A stretch of DNA of 64,000 bases from Devosia naphthalenivorans (GTDB lineage Bacteria > Pseudomonadota > Alphaproteobacteria > Rhizobiales > Devosiaceae). The position numbers were made by a program, and so were the translations under genes. The DNA lies in NCBI RefSeq assembly GCF_003056355.1, contig NZ_PYVW01000005.1, positions 62,001 to 126,000 of the forward strand. Direction: 5' to 3'. The notes beneath the pieces are model-generated. The model was not told the origin of the DNA, did no database searches, and worked only from the letters and a program-made list of their open reading frames with translations. Positions 54,198 to 62,810 of the stretch are shown here, one piece after another (position 1 is the first letter of the stretch; each line of letters starts with the position of its first letter).

Positions 54198-54218
54198 CCT
54201 CCCCCTCCCAGGGGGAGG
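54198..54218. repeat. Palindromic repeat, CTCCCCC family
   Basis: CCTCCCCC and GGGGGAGG are perfect arms around TCCCA, followed by TCAGGTGGGGG, as in the copies at 50569-50669. Confidence 0.6.
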
Positions 54219-54556
54219 TCAGGTGGGGGTCCTTCGTCCGATAAATAATCTATCCATCTTCTCCCCCCTCCATCCCACACACACTATCCTTCCCATACCA
54301 ACCTCACGCCCAGCGGGTCGCGCGAACCGGCTAGTGTTGTTGTCAGATGGGGCGGGGATGTCGTGATCCCTGCAGGCAAGCGGAAGTGTCGCCGGGGCTA
54401 TTGACGCTCCGAGGCCAGAGTCGCGCGCGCCGCAAATCCCATCGCATGTGGCGGGGCTCTGTCTCACACACTAAACTATACCGAGGCAGGGCCTCGCCAC
54501 GTGCACGCTGACCCAAACCGCCCTGCCATTGGCCGGACGGCGCTTCGGGGTGCCGT

Positions 54557-55954
54557 TTAGACCTGCGCCGCGAACGCTGCCAGCACGCGCACCCAGGAGC
54601 GGATGCCGCGATGGTAGCTGTCGAGATCGTATTTCTCGTTGGGAGAATGGATCTGGTCGTCGACATGGGCAAAGCCGATCAGGAGGGTATCGAGATCGAG
54701 GATGCGCTTGAAATCGCCCGCCACGGGGATGGAGCCGCCCGAGCCGGTGATCACAGCCTGCTTGCCCCATTCGCCGGAAAGCCCTTCGAGCGCCTGGCGC
54801 AGATGGGTGCCATCGCTGGGCACGGTGATGGCCGGCGAGCCGCCATGTTCGGTAAATTTTACCGAGCAATCGGCCGGAATGCGATCCTGCACATGCTTGC
54901 GGAAGGCGGCGCGGATCTTGACCGGGTCCATGCGCGAGACGAGGCGGAAGCTGATCTTGGCGCTGGCCTTGGCGGGAATGACCGTCTTGAAGCCATCGCC
55001 GGTATAGCCCCCGATGATGCCGTTGATCTCGCAGGTGGGCCGTGCCCAGATCATTTCGAGCACCGAGCGGTCCTGTTCGCCCGCCGGCACGGAAAGGCCG
55101 GCTTCGCCCAGGAATTTCGCTTCGTCGAACCCCAGGCCCTGCCATTGTGCCTTCAGTTCGGGGCTGATTTCGGCGACGTCGTCGTAAAACCCGGGCAGGG
55201 TGACGCTGCCATCGGGTGTGCGCAGGCTGGCGATGATATCGGCCAGCACCTGGTTGGGATTGCGCGCGGCATTGCCGAACATGCCCGAATGGAGGTCCTT
55301 GTTGGCGCAGGAGATTTCGATTTCCTCGCCGACCAGGCCGCGCAGCATGGTGGTGACGGATGGGGTCTGGCGGTCCCACATATCGGTGTCGCAGACCAGC
55401 GCAATGTCGGCGGCGCCCAGCTCGTCGCGATTGGCCTGCATGAACGGGGGCAGGTTCTTGCCGCCCGATTCTTCCTCGCCTTCGAGCATCAGCGAGATGC
55501 GTACCGGAAGGGAACCCGTCGCCGCCTTCCAGGCGCGGCAGGCTTCGATGAAGGTCATCATCTGGCCCTTGTCGTCCGAGGCGCCGCGCGCCACGATGAT
55601 CTTGCGGCCATTGCTGTCGGTCTTGAGTTCGGGCTCGAACGGGTCGGTGTGCCACAGATTGAGCGGATCGACCGGCTGCACGTCATAGTGGGCATAAAAC
55701 AGCACATGGGTGCCGTCCTGCTCCGGGCCATGCGCCACAACCACGGGATGGCCGGGCGTCGGGCGCGCCGAGGCATCAAAGCCGATGCCGTTCAACTCGG
55801 TTACGATCCAGTCCGCGGCGCGCTGGCACTCGGCGGCAAAGGCCGGGTCGGTCGAGATCGATTTGATGCGCAGCAAGTGATAGAGCCGCTCCAGGCTCGC
55901 ATCGAGATTGCTGTCGACATGGGCGAGAACGGCGTCGAGTTGGGCAGCGGACAT
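54557..55954 (-). CDS. M20-family dipeptidase
   Basis: 465 residues. The zinc ligands are visible: His in VLFYAHYDVQPVD, Asp in ARGASDDKGQMM, Glu pair in MLEGEEESGGKNLPP, Asp in VCDTDMWDR and a late His in LIGFAHVDDQIHSPNEKYD. The small dimerisation domain lies at about 205-360. Family members (carnosinase-like, PepV-like) cut dipeptides; the specificity is not clear. It is divergent from the FadR-type regulator with about 120 bases between starts, so it may be regulated by it. Confidence 0.9.
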   Translation of the reverse strand: MSAAQLDAVLAHVDSNLDASLERLYHLLRIKSISTDPAFAAECQRAADWIVTELNGIGFDASARPTPGHPVVVAHGPEQDGTHVLFYAHYDVQPVDPLNLWHTDPFEPELKTDSNGRKIIVARGASDDKGQMMTFIEACRAWKAATGSLPVRISLMLEGEEESGGKNLPPFMQANRDELGAADIALVCDTDMWDRQTPSVTTMLRGLVGEEIEISCANKDLHSGMFGNAARNPNQVLADIIASLRTPDGSVTLPGFYDDVAEISPELKAQWQGLGFDEAKFLGEAGLSVPAGEQDRSVLEMIWARPTCEINGIIGGYTGDGFKTVIPAKASAKISFRLVSRMDPVKIRAAFRKHVQDRIPADCSVKFTEHGGSPAITVPSDGTHLRQALEGLSGEWGKQAVITGSGGSIPVAGDFKRILDLDTLLIGFAHVDDQIHSPNEKYDLDSYHRGIRSWVRVLAAFAAQV

Positions 55955-56077
55955 GGGCGATTCCTTTTTGCGCTACCCTTGCGCAGCGACGCCTGCGCTG
56001 TCCAGCACAAGGCTAATTCATATTGTAACACTTATTGTCGCGTGCTTAGGTCCGGCCATGGCAAGCGGGGGCAAATA

Positions 56078-56854
56078 ATGGTGGAGCGGGACGCACAAGG
56101 CGGCACATCCGGCGATCTGATCGCCTCGATTGCGGGCCGCGTACCGCTGCGCAATCTGCATTCGCAGGTGCTCTGGCAATTGGGCGTGGCCATTGTGGGC
56201 GGGGTTTACCGCGAGGGCGAGATTTTGCCGTCCGACACCGAGTTGCTGCAGCGTTTTTCCGTATCGCGCACCGTGCTGCGCGAGGCGCTCAAGACGCTCG
56301 CCGCCAAGGGCATGATCGAGGCGCGGGCCCGGGTGGGCACCCGCGTGCTGCCGCGCAAGCGCTGGAACCTGTTCGACGCCGATGTGCTGGCCTGGCACTT
56401 CGAAACCGGGCCGGACGTGGCATTCCTGCGCAGCCTCTCGGAAATCCGCATCGGGGTCGAAGTCGAATCAGCGGCTCTTGCCGCCGAGCGGCGTACCGCT
56501 GAACAGGCGGCGGCGCTGATCGCCTGTGCCGATCGCCTAGGCGAAGCCCGCACGCCCGAAGAGTTCGCCCGCACCGATCTTGAATTTCACCGCGCCGTGG
56601 CCGAGGCTTCGGGCAATCCGTTCATGGCCTCGATCAGCGCGCTGGTGGAACTGGCGCTGACGGCGGTTTTCACCATCAGTTCGCCCATGCAGGACCAGGA
56701 GGCCATGACGGCGACGGTCCGCGCCCATGGCCGGATCGCCCAGGCCATCAAGGCGCAGGATGCCGAGGAAGCGCGCGAGGCGATGAAGGCGGTGATCGCC
56801 GAAGGGTTCGGCCGTGCCTCGGGGCGGATGGACAAAACCTCCAGCGCGTCCTGA
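56078..56854 (+). CDS. FadR-type GntR regulator
   Basis: 258 residues. The winged helix-turn-helix is ILPSDTELLQRFSVSRTVLREALKTLAAKGMIEARARVGTRV, and the C-terminal FCD domain has the metal ligands in FARTDLEFHRAVAEASGNP and VRAHGRIAQAIKAQDAEEAREAM. FadR-type proteins usually respond to sugar acids or other carboxylates. ATG 56078 was chosen because the helix-turn-helix starts about 55 residues later; the frame is open for another 1.4 kb upstream but only as shadow of the peptidase gene. Its likely targets are the divergent peptidase or the deoxysugar genes downstream. Confidence 0.9.
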   Translation: MVERDAQGGTSGDLIASIAGRVPLRNLHSQVLWQLGVAIVGGVYREGEILPSDTELLQRFSVSRTVLREALKTLAAKGMIEARARVGTRVLPRKRWNLFDADVLAWHFETGPDVAFLRSLSEIRIGVEVESAALAAERRTAEQAAALIACADRLGEARTPEEFARTDLEFHRAVAEASGNPFMASISALVELALTAVFTISSPMQDQEAMTATVRAHGRIAQAIKAQDAEEAREAMKAVIAEGFGRASGRMDKTSSAS

Positions 56855-56868
56855 ACGGCGTGAAACCG

Positions 56869-57639
56869 CTAGGTGTGGGCCCAGCCGCCATCGACCACGA
56901 ATTGCTGCGCGGAAATCATGGCGCTGTCCTCGGACGCCAGGAACAGCGCCATGCGCGCCACATCCTGGGGATAAAGGCGGCCGGCCAAAGCCTGGTTGGA
57001 ATCGATCTGGCGTTCGCTTTCCTCATCGACCCAATGGGTCAGCTGCCGCTCGGTCATGATCCAGCCGGGCACCAGCGTATTGACCCTTATGCCCGATTTG
57101 CCCAGTTCCCGCGCCATGGAGCGGGTCAGCCCGTGCGCTGCGGCCTTGGCCGTCTCGTAGACCGGAATACGCGGGCTCATGATCATCCAGCTGATCGAGC
57201 CGGTATTGATGATCGAGCCACGCTTGGCCTTGACCATGCCGGGGGCCACCGCCTGGATGGCAAAGAAGGCATGCTTGAGATTGACCGCCATGCGGTCGTC
57301 CCAATAGGTCGGGGTGACCTCGGCCCAGTCGTGGCGGTCGTCATGGGCGGCATTGTTGACCAGCACCAGCGCGTCGCCATGGGCCTGGGCAAAGCCGGCA
57401 ATGGCCGCCTGGTAAGCCTGCATGTCGGTAACGTCGCAACGGGCAAACCGCGCGGTCATGCCCTGCGCCACAAGGTCCGCCGCCAGGGCGTTGCCCGCGT
57501 CATCCGCTATATCGACAAAGCCGACCTTGGCGCCCTGGGCTGCGAATTCGCGCACCAGGAACTCGCCAATGCCGCTGGCGCCGCCGGAAATGACGACGGG
57601 TACGCCGGCAAGCGACGGATAGCGTGCATATTCAACCAT
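56869..57639 (-). CDS. Short-chain dehydrogenase (L-fucose/L-rhamnose dehydrogenase-like)
   Basis: 256 residues, classical SDR. Cofactor loop VVISGGASGIGEFLV, NNAA motif in LVLVNNAAHDD, catalytic Ser in INTGSISWMI and Tyr/Lys in PVYETAKAAAHGL. The C-terminus has the usual DGGW. An Asp at the end of the second strand (FVDIAD) favours NAD. Next to a RhaM mutarotase and a second SDR, it could be the first oxidising enzyme of a deoxysugar route. It is transcribed away from those genes. ATG 57639 is preferred; a TTG at 57645 has slightly better ribosome-site spacing. Confidence 0.85.
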   Translation of the reverse strand: MVEYARYPSLAGVPVVISGGASGIGEFLVREFAAQGAKVGFVDIADDAGNALAADLVAQGMTARFARCDVTDMQAYQAAIAGFAQAHGDALVLVNNAAHDDRHDWAEVTPTYWDDRMAVNLKHAFFAIQAVAPGMVKAKRGSIINTGSISWMIMSPRIPVYETAKAAAHGLTRSMARELGKSGIRVNTLVPGWIMTERQLTHWVDEESERQIDSNQALAGRLYPQDVARMALFLASEDSAMISAQQFVVDGGWAHT

Positions 57640-57805
57640 GGGCAAGCGGGCTCCTCTGCGGTGCGATTCTTCTTAGCGCCTGTGAACTTAAGCAAAGCTT
57701 GCACGAAACACTATGGCGCTTCAAAGATGGAACGCTATCCCCATGAAGTGCGCTGGCGCACCGCGTCCGACTCGTTCATTTTTGCACCGCAAGCAGGAGA
57801 AGCTG

Positions 57806-58123
57806 ATGGCTGAACGCGTGGCCTTTCGCATGCGGGTACATCCCGACAAGATCGCCGAATACAAGAAGCGGCATGACGAAATCTGGCCCGAGCTGGTCAA
57901 GGCGCTCAAGGACGCAGGCGTTTCGGATTATTCCATCTGGCACGATCCCGAAACCAACTATCTGTTCGCCACCCTGATCCGCGCGGACGATCACACCATG
58001 CCCGACCTGCCCAAGACGGATGCCAACCGTCGCTGGTGGGACTTCATGGCCGATGTGATGGACTATAATGACGATGGCACCCCAACCACGGTCGACCTCG
58101 CCGAAGTCTTCCACCTTCCCTGA
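57806..58123 (+). CDS. rhaM: L-rhamnose mutarotase family protein
   Basis: 105 residues, the usual size. The family phrases are RVAFRMRVHPDKIAEYKKRHDEIWPELVKALKDAGVSDYSIW, with the catalytic His in KRHDEIWP, and DANRRWWDFMADVMDYN near the C-terminus. It interconverts the alpha and beta forms of L-rhamnose (or L-fucose) so the next enzyme gets the right anomer. AGGAGA lies six bases ahead of ATG 57806. It is followed 12 bases later by an SDR gene in the same operon. Confidence 0.9.
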   Translation: MAERVAFRMRVHPDKIAEYKKRHDEIWPELVKALKDAGVSDYSIWHDPETNYLFATLIRADDHTMPDLPKTDANRRWWDFMADVMDYNDDGTPTTVDLAEVFHLP

Positions 58124-58135
58124 GCCGGAGAGAAC

Positions 58136-58882
58136 ATGAACCAGATCGATCTTGAAGGCCGCGTTGCCGTCGTTACCGGTGGTGCACAGGGGCTCGGTTT
58201 CGCCATTGCGCAGCGCCTTGTGCGCTCGGGCGCCAAAGTCAGCCTGTGGGACATGAATGCGGAACTGCTCGCCAGTGCGCGGGCCGAGCTGGGCGACGCC
58301 GCCTCCACCATCCTTGTCGACATCACCGATTATGAATCGGTGGCAGCGGCGACGGCGCAGGTGGAGCAGGAACTGGGGAGCCTCGATATTATGGTCAACT
58401 CGGCTGGCGTCGCCGGTCGCAATGCTCCGCTCGATGAATATGATCTCGAGGAATGGCACCGGGTCATCAATATCGACCTCAACGGCGCCTTCTACGTCAA
58501 TCGCGCCGTGCTGCCGGGAATGAAAGCCCGCAATTACGGGCGCATCGTCAACATTGCGTCCATTGCCGCCAAGGAGGGCAATCCCAACGCGTCTGCCTAT
58601 GCCGCAGCCAAGGCGGGTGTCGTGGGCATGACCAAGGCCGTGGGCAAGGAGTGCGCCCAGTACAATATCGCCATCAATGCGATCACGCCCGCCACGGCCA
58701 AGACGCGCATCCTCGATGAACTCAAGCCCGAGTTCATCGACTATATGCTCAGCCGCATTCCACGCGGTCGGTTCCTCGAAGTCGAGGAAGCGGCCAATAT
58801 GGTGGCCTGGCTGGTGTCAGCTGAAAACAGTTTCACCACTGCCTCGGTGTTCGACCTCTCAGGCGGCCGGGCAACCTACTAA
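58136..58882 (+). CDS. Short-chain dehydrogenase (2-keto-3-deoxysugar acid dehydrogenase-like)
   Basis: 248 residues. SDR motifs: VAVVTGGAQGLGFAIA, NSAG in IMVNSAGVAG, catalytic Ser in IVNIASIAAKEG and YAAAKAG (Tyr/Lys). The C-terminus has TTASVFDLSGGRATY. The sequence resembles dehydrogenases for 2-keto-3-deoxy-L-fuconate or -rhamnonate. With the mutarotase gene just upstream, a non-phosphorylated route for L-fucose or L-rhamnose is likely, though the dehydratase and aldolase or hydrolase are not in the window. Confidence 0.87.
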   Translation: MNQIDLEGRVAVVTGGAQGLGFAIAQRLVRSGAKVSLWDMNAELLASARAELGDAASTILVDITDYESVAAATAQVEQELGSLDIMVNSAGVAGRNAPLDEYDLEEWHRVINIDLNGAFYVNRAVLPGMKARNYGRIVNIASIAAKEGNPNASAYAAAKAGVVGMTKAVGKECAQYNIAINAITPATAKTRILDELKPEFIDYMLSRIPRGRFLEVEEAANMVAWLVSAENSFTTASVFDLSGGRATY

Positions 58883-58891
58883 GGCTTGCCG

Positions 58892-59665
58892 CTAGGCTGC
58901 GTCTGGCGAGGTTTCGATCAGGCGCACATCGGCATCGCGGCAGATTGTGCGGATCGATTCCAGCGAGCAACGGTCCGTCACAAAGGTATCGACCTGCGAC
59001 AGATGGGCGATGCGGACCGGCGCGGTGCGCTCGAACTTGGTGGAGTCCGAGACCACGATAACATGCCGCGCATTGGCGATGATGGCCTGGGCGACCCGGA
59101 CTTCGCGATAGTCGAAATCGAGCAGCGCGCCATCCTCGTCGATCGCCGAAGCCCCGATCACGGCGTAGTCGACCTTGAACTGGTTGATGAAATCAACCGT
59201 CGCATCGCCGACCACCCCACCATCGGACCCGCGCACCACGCCGCCCGCGATCACCACTTCGATGCCGGGATAGATCCGCAGCCGGTTGGCGACATTGATG
59301 TTGTTGGTGATGACCATCAGGCCGGAATGATCCACCAGCGCCTGGCTCACCGCTTCGGTCGTGGTGCCGATATTGATGAACAGCGAAGCATTGGACGGAA
59401 CAATGGACGCAGTGGCCTTGCCGATAGCGGTCTTTTCCGCGGCCGCTATGCGCCGGCGAGCCTCATATTCGAGGTTCTCGACACCCGAAGGGAATATTGC
59501 GCCGCCGTGCGTGCGTTTGAGCACCCCGGCATTGCACAGATCATTGAGATCCTTGCGGACGGTCTGGGCCGTTACATCGAACAAGCTTGCCAGCGCTTCG
59601 ACCAGAACATGGCCTTGCTGCTTGGCAAGCTCAACGATCTCGGCGTGACGTTCCCTTGAATTCAC
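58892..59665 (-). CDS. DeoR-family regulator (GlpR-like)
   Basis: 257 residues. The N-terminal helix-turn-helix is RHAEIVELAKQQGHVLVEALASLFDVTAQTVRKDLNDL, with the family phrase LKRTHGGAIFPSG. The sugar-phosphate isomerase-like domain has FINIGTTTEAVSQAL, GVVRGSDGGVVGDATVDFI and FDYREVRVAQAII. Such proteins respond to phosphorylated sugars or glycerol 3-phosphate. It lies 9 bases from the convergent SDR gene. Two inverted repeats in front of it are candidate operators. Confidence 0.9.
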   Translation of the reverse strand: MNSRERHAEIVELAKQQGHVLVEALASLFDVTAQTVRKDLNDLCNAGVLKRTHGGAIFPSGVENLEYEARRRIAAAEKTAIGKATASIVPSNASLFINIGTTTEAVSQALVDHSGLMVITNNINVANRLRIYPGIEVVIAGGVVRGSDGGVVGDATVDFINQFKVDYAVIGASAIDEDGALLDFDYREVRVAQAIIANARHVIVVSDSTKFERTAPVRIAHLSQVDTFVTDRCSLESIRTICRDADVRLIETSPDAA

Positions 59666-59686
59666 AGCAGCACTGGCCCGGTCGGT

Positions 59687-59706
59687 GCGTATAGGCTGCT
59701 ATACGC
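59687..59706. promoter_or_regulatory. Palindrome ahead of the DeoR-type gene
   Basis: GCGTATAG and CTATACGC are perfect eight-base arms around GCTG, 21 bases before the regulator's start. The position suits an operator for autoregulation. Confidence 0.45.
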
Positions 59707-59732
59707 CATGACAGCGCGAGTTCACAACAGCG

Positions 59733-59769
59733 GCTTTCGTTCAGCCAGCATGTCCCGCCAAACGAAAGC
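59733..59769. promoter_or_regulatory. Inverted TTTCGTT pair, DeoR-type operator candidate
   Basis: GCTTTCGTT (59733-59741) and AACGAAAGC (59761-59769) are perfect nine-base arms separated by 19 bases. TTTCG-containing half sites are typical of GlpR/DeoR operators, and the DeoR-type gene starts about 70 bases away. Confidence 0.5.
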
Positions 59770-59790
59770 GGGTGCTACACTACCGTATGC

Positions 59791-59816
59791 GCTCCGCCAG
59801 CCGAAGCTGACGGAGC
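59791..59816 (-). terminator. Stable hairpin after the catalase gene
   Basis: On the minus strand GCTCCGTCAGC pairs with GCTGGCGGAGC (one T-G) around a TTCG tetraloop, 23 bases after the catalase stop. No T tract follows, so it may protect or end the message with help of Rho. Confidence 0.45.
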
Positions 59817-59838
59817 GGCGTTCACGGTCGGGGCAGAG

Positions 59839-61347
59839 TTATCCTTCACCCATGCCTTCGGCCGGCCTGGGGGCGGTGCCCGCGCGGACCTTTTCCTCGA
59901 TGCGGCCGCCGACCTGGGGATCGACGCTCTTCCAGTAGTCGATGGCGCGGCTCAGCACGGGCTCACGCACACCGCCAAGCAGGCTGCCGGCGACCTGTTC
60001 CACCAACTTGGTGCGTTGATCGTCGTTGAACACCTCGCGCACGAGCTTGCCCGGCTGGCTGAAATCATCATCGTCACTGCGCAACGTATAGGCGCTGCGC
60101 ACCATGGCGCCGTCTGTCTCCCAACCATCCGCAGCGGGACCGGTTTGGTCGGCCCACATGCGATCGCCGCTATTGGGGGCGTAGATCGGTGCATCGCCGC
60201 TATGGTGATAGGCCATCTGTCCGTCGAACATATAGGTGTTGACGGGTACCTTGGGCTGGTTGACCGGCAGTTGATGGAAATTGGTGCCGATGCGGTTGCG
60301 CTGGGCGTCATTGTAGGCAAAGGCGCGGCCGAGCAGCATCTTGTCGGGCGAGAGGCCGATGCCGGGCACGGTGTTGCCAGGCGAGAAGGCCGCCTGCTCG
60401 ATCTGGGCAAAGAAATTGACCGGGTTGCGGTTGAGCGTCATCTTGCCGACCTTGATCAGCGGATAGTCGGCATGCGGCCACGTCTTGGTCAGATCGAACG
60501 GGTTTATCCTGTAGGTGCTGGCTTCGGCATAAGGCATGACCTGGACCCACAGGATCCAGCTCGGATGCTCACCGCGCGCGATGGCATCGAACAGGTCGCG
60601 GCGGTGGAAGTCGGCATCGGCGCCGGCCATGGCAGCCGCTTCCGCATTGGAGAAGAATTCCATGCCCTGCTCGGTATGGAAATGATACTTCACCCAGAAT
60701 TTCTGGCCGTCGGCATTGATCCACATATAGGTGTGGGAGCCGTAGCCATTCATATTGCGCCATGTGCGCGGCAGGCCACGCTCACCCATCAAATAGGTTA
60801 CCTGATGGGCGCTTTCGGGATTGTTGGTCCAGAAATCCCACTGCATGTGGTTGTCGCGCAGGCCGGAATCGGGAAGGCGTTTCTGGCTGCGGATGAAGTG
60901 GGGGAACTTCATCGGGTCGCGCACGAAGAAAATCGGCGTGTTGTTGCCGACGAGGTCGTAATTGCCCTCGCTGGTATAGAACTTCAGCGAGAAGCCGCGC
61001 ACGTCGCGCCAGGTATCGGGACTGCCCATTTCACCGGCCACGGTCGAGAAGCGCGCCAGCATCTCGGTTGCAGTGCCCTTCTGGAACAGCGCTGCCCTGG
61101 TGTAGGCGGATACATCCTCGGTGGTCTCGAACACGCCGAATGCGCCGGCGCCCTTGGCATGCGGCTGGCGCTCGGGAACCTTCTCGCGGTTGAAATGCGC
61201 CATTTGCTCGAGGAAGTGCACATCGTGCAGCACGATAGGGCCATCGGCTCCGATGGACAGGGAATTGCGGTCGCTCGGTGCCGGTGCACCGGCGCCAGTG
61301 GTGGAAGCGGCAGAGCGGGTATCCCCGGCATTGCGATTTTCGGACAT
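59839..61347 (-). CDS. Catalase (monofunctional haem)
   Basis: 502 residues, a small-subunit clade size. The catalytic His lies in [15 protein letters not shown], the Asn in [16 protein letters not shown], and the haem-ligand Tyr in [14 protein letters not shown]. It breaks hydrogen peroxide to water and oxygen in the cytoplasm. The first 28 residues (Ser/Thr/Ala/Pro-rich) are variable. AGGAGG is seven bases before ATG 61347; the frame extends to 61536 without a ribosome site. It is a single gene, divergent from the LacI-type regulator. Confidence 0.95.
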   Translation of the reverse strand: MSENRNAGDTRSAASTTGAGAPAPSDRNSLSIGADGPIVLHDVHFLEQMAHFNREKVPERQPHAKGAGAFGVFETTEDVSAYTRAALFQKGTATEMLARFSTVAGEMGSPDTWRDVRGFSLKFYTSEGNYDLVGNNTPIFFVRDPMKFPHFIRSQKRLPDSGLRDNHMQWDFWTNNPESAHQVTYLMGERGLPRTWRNMNGYGSHTYMWINADGQKFWVKYHFHTEQGMEFFSNAEAAAMAGADADFHRRDLFDAIARGEHPSWILWVQVMPYAEASTYRINPFDLTKTWPHADYPLIKVGKMTLNRNPVNFFAQIEQAAFSPGNTVPGIGLSPDKMLLGRAFAYNDAQRNRIGTNFHQLPVNQPKVPVNTYMFDGQMAYHHSGDAPIYAPNSGDRMWADQTGPAADGWETDGAMVRSAYTLRSDDDDFSQPGKLVREVFNDDQRTKLVEQVAGSLLGGVREPVLSRAIDYWKSVDPQVGGRIEEKVRAGTAPRPAEGMGEG

Positions 61348-61562
61348 AAGCACCTCCTGACAGGATGAAAACGAAACTTTTGCTGCCAAGTTTGTACCAA
61401 CTCGGAATGACTTAGGCCATCTGCGGCCGATGCGCGCACGGGAATTGTCGGCGGGGTCAGCGCCGGTTGCTTTGCTGGCAAGGAAGGCCCGTGCTACAGG
61501 CCATTGTCGGTGGCTCCTGCGGGGCAGGACGGCCAAGCGAGAATATCGGCGAGAGGCCGGAG

Positions 61563-62618
61563 GTGATTTTGGACCAGGGCAATCCTGCGCGAACGGGCAA
61601 GCGGCGCTCGATAACGGGGCGGCAATTGGCGCGGCTTGTCGGGGTCAGCCAATCGGCCGTTTCGCGTGCCTTTACCCCTGGGTCCAGCATCTCGGCGGAA
61701 ATGCGCGAGCTGATTCTGAAGACCGCGCGCGAGCTCAACTACCACCCCAATGCCATTGCCTCGATGCTGTCGCGCAGCCGCACCAATATCGTGGGCATCG
61801 TCGTCTCGGAGATGCAGAACCCGTTCTATCCGCTGATCATCGAAAGGCTGTCGCGGGCGCTGCAACAGGTAGGATTGCAGAGCCTGATGTTCAATGTGAC
61901 GCGCAGTTCCAGCTTCGAGCAGCAGCTGGCGGCGCTGCGGCAATACAATGTCGACGCGGTAATCGTGCTGTCGGCCACTGCGCTTTCGGGGCCGGCCTTG
62001 CACTGGGCGACGGAAAACCGGGCCGCCATCCTGGTCAATCGCAACCTGCCCGACAACAGCATCACCTCGGTCTGCTGCGATAATGCCAGCGGCGCCCGCG
62101 AGATCGCCGACCATCTCTATGCCATTGGGCGGCGGCGTGTAGCCTATGTTGCCGGGCTCGCGCATACATCGACCAATCTGGAACGCCAGAGCTCTTTCAT
62201 CACGCGGGTGGCCGAACTGGGCATGACGCTGACCATGCAGCTGTCGGGCGGCGAATACAGCTACGAGGCCGGCTATCGTGCCGCGCGCCAAATTGCGGCC
62301 AAGGGCGACACCGACGGTATTTTCTTTGCCAATGACATCCTGGCCATTGGCGGCATGGACGCGCTGCGCGACGAAGCCGGATTGTCGGTGCCCGACGACA
62401 TAGCCGTCGTCGGTTTCGACGATATCGCCATGGGCAGTTGGCCGCGCTATTCGCTGACCACCTACCGCCAGCCGGTTGACGATCTCGTCGACAGGACCGT
62501 GCGGCTGATTGCCGATGGCGACGTCGAACCCGGCAAGCCGCCCATTGCGGTCCGGCTGCCAGGAAGCCTGATCAAGCGCGCTTCCAGCATGGGCGGAGCG
62601 AGTGTGGCATTTGCCTGA
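61563..62618 (+). CDS. LacI-family regulator
   Basis: About 351 residues. The helix-turn-helix is [36 protein letters not shown], followed by the hinge [15 protein letters not shown]. The effector domain has [21 protein letters not shown] and the C-terminal [28 protein letters not shown]. The start is GTG 61563 or TTG 61569; GGAGG at 61559-61563 favours TTG slightly. The target is unknown. Neighbours are catalase and malic enzyme, not sugar genes, so it may act at a distance. Confidence 0.88.
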   Translation: MILDQGNPARTGKRRSITGRQLARLVGVSQSAVSRAFTPGSSISAEMRELILKTARELNYHPNAIASMLSRSRTNIVGIVVSEMQNPFYPLIIERLSRALQQVGLQSLMFNVTRSSSFEQQLAALRQYNVDAVIVLSATALSGPALHWATENRAAILVNRNLPDNSITSVCCDNASGAREIADHLYAIGRRRVAYVAGLAHTSTNLERQSSFITRVAELGMTLTMQLSGGEYSYEAGYRAARQIAAKGDTDGIFFANDILAIGGMDALRDEAGLSVPDDIAVVGFDDIAMGSWPRYSLTTYRQPVDDLVDRTVRLIADGDVEPGKPPIAVRLPGSLIKRASSMGGASVAFA

Positions 62619-62641
62619 CCGGCGCCAGGGACCCCCTCCTA

Positions 62642-62667
62642 TTGTCCAATGCCCCTGGTTTGGACAA
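62642..62667. promoter_or_regulatory. Inverted repeat ahead of malic enzyme
   Basis: TTGTCCAA (62642-62649) and TTGGACAA (62660-62667) are perfect eight-base arms around ten bases. With no T tract following, it looks like an operator, located 24 bases after the LacI-type stop and 144 bases before the maeB start. Confidence 0.4.
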
Positions 62668-62810
62668 CAATATAGCTTTCGCGACCGCGTCTCCCCGGAT
62701 CGTTGATCGGCTTGAGCAGCCAAACGGCCAATACCGAACTGCTGTTGCACAAGGGCGGGCGGCGCAAAAAAGGCCGAACTGGCTGCAAACTGACGGAGGG
62801 AGAGTGCCAC

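Larger units (their letters stand above)
54027..54556. other. Gene-free gap with repeats after psuK
   Basis: 530 bases between psuK and the convergent M20 peptidase gene. I see two palindromes (54132-54152 and 54198-54218) and no reading frame that looks coded. The stretch 54260-54480 is less GC-rich than the rest but shows no known feature. Confidence 0.6.

Noticed and set aside
54611-56077. Plus-strand frame leading into the FadR-type regulator, which could suggest a large fusion protein
   Set aside because: The upstream 489 codons are the antisense of the M20 peptidase gene; the regulator starts at ATG 56078 with its own helix-turn-helix at the normal place.
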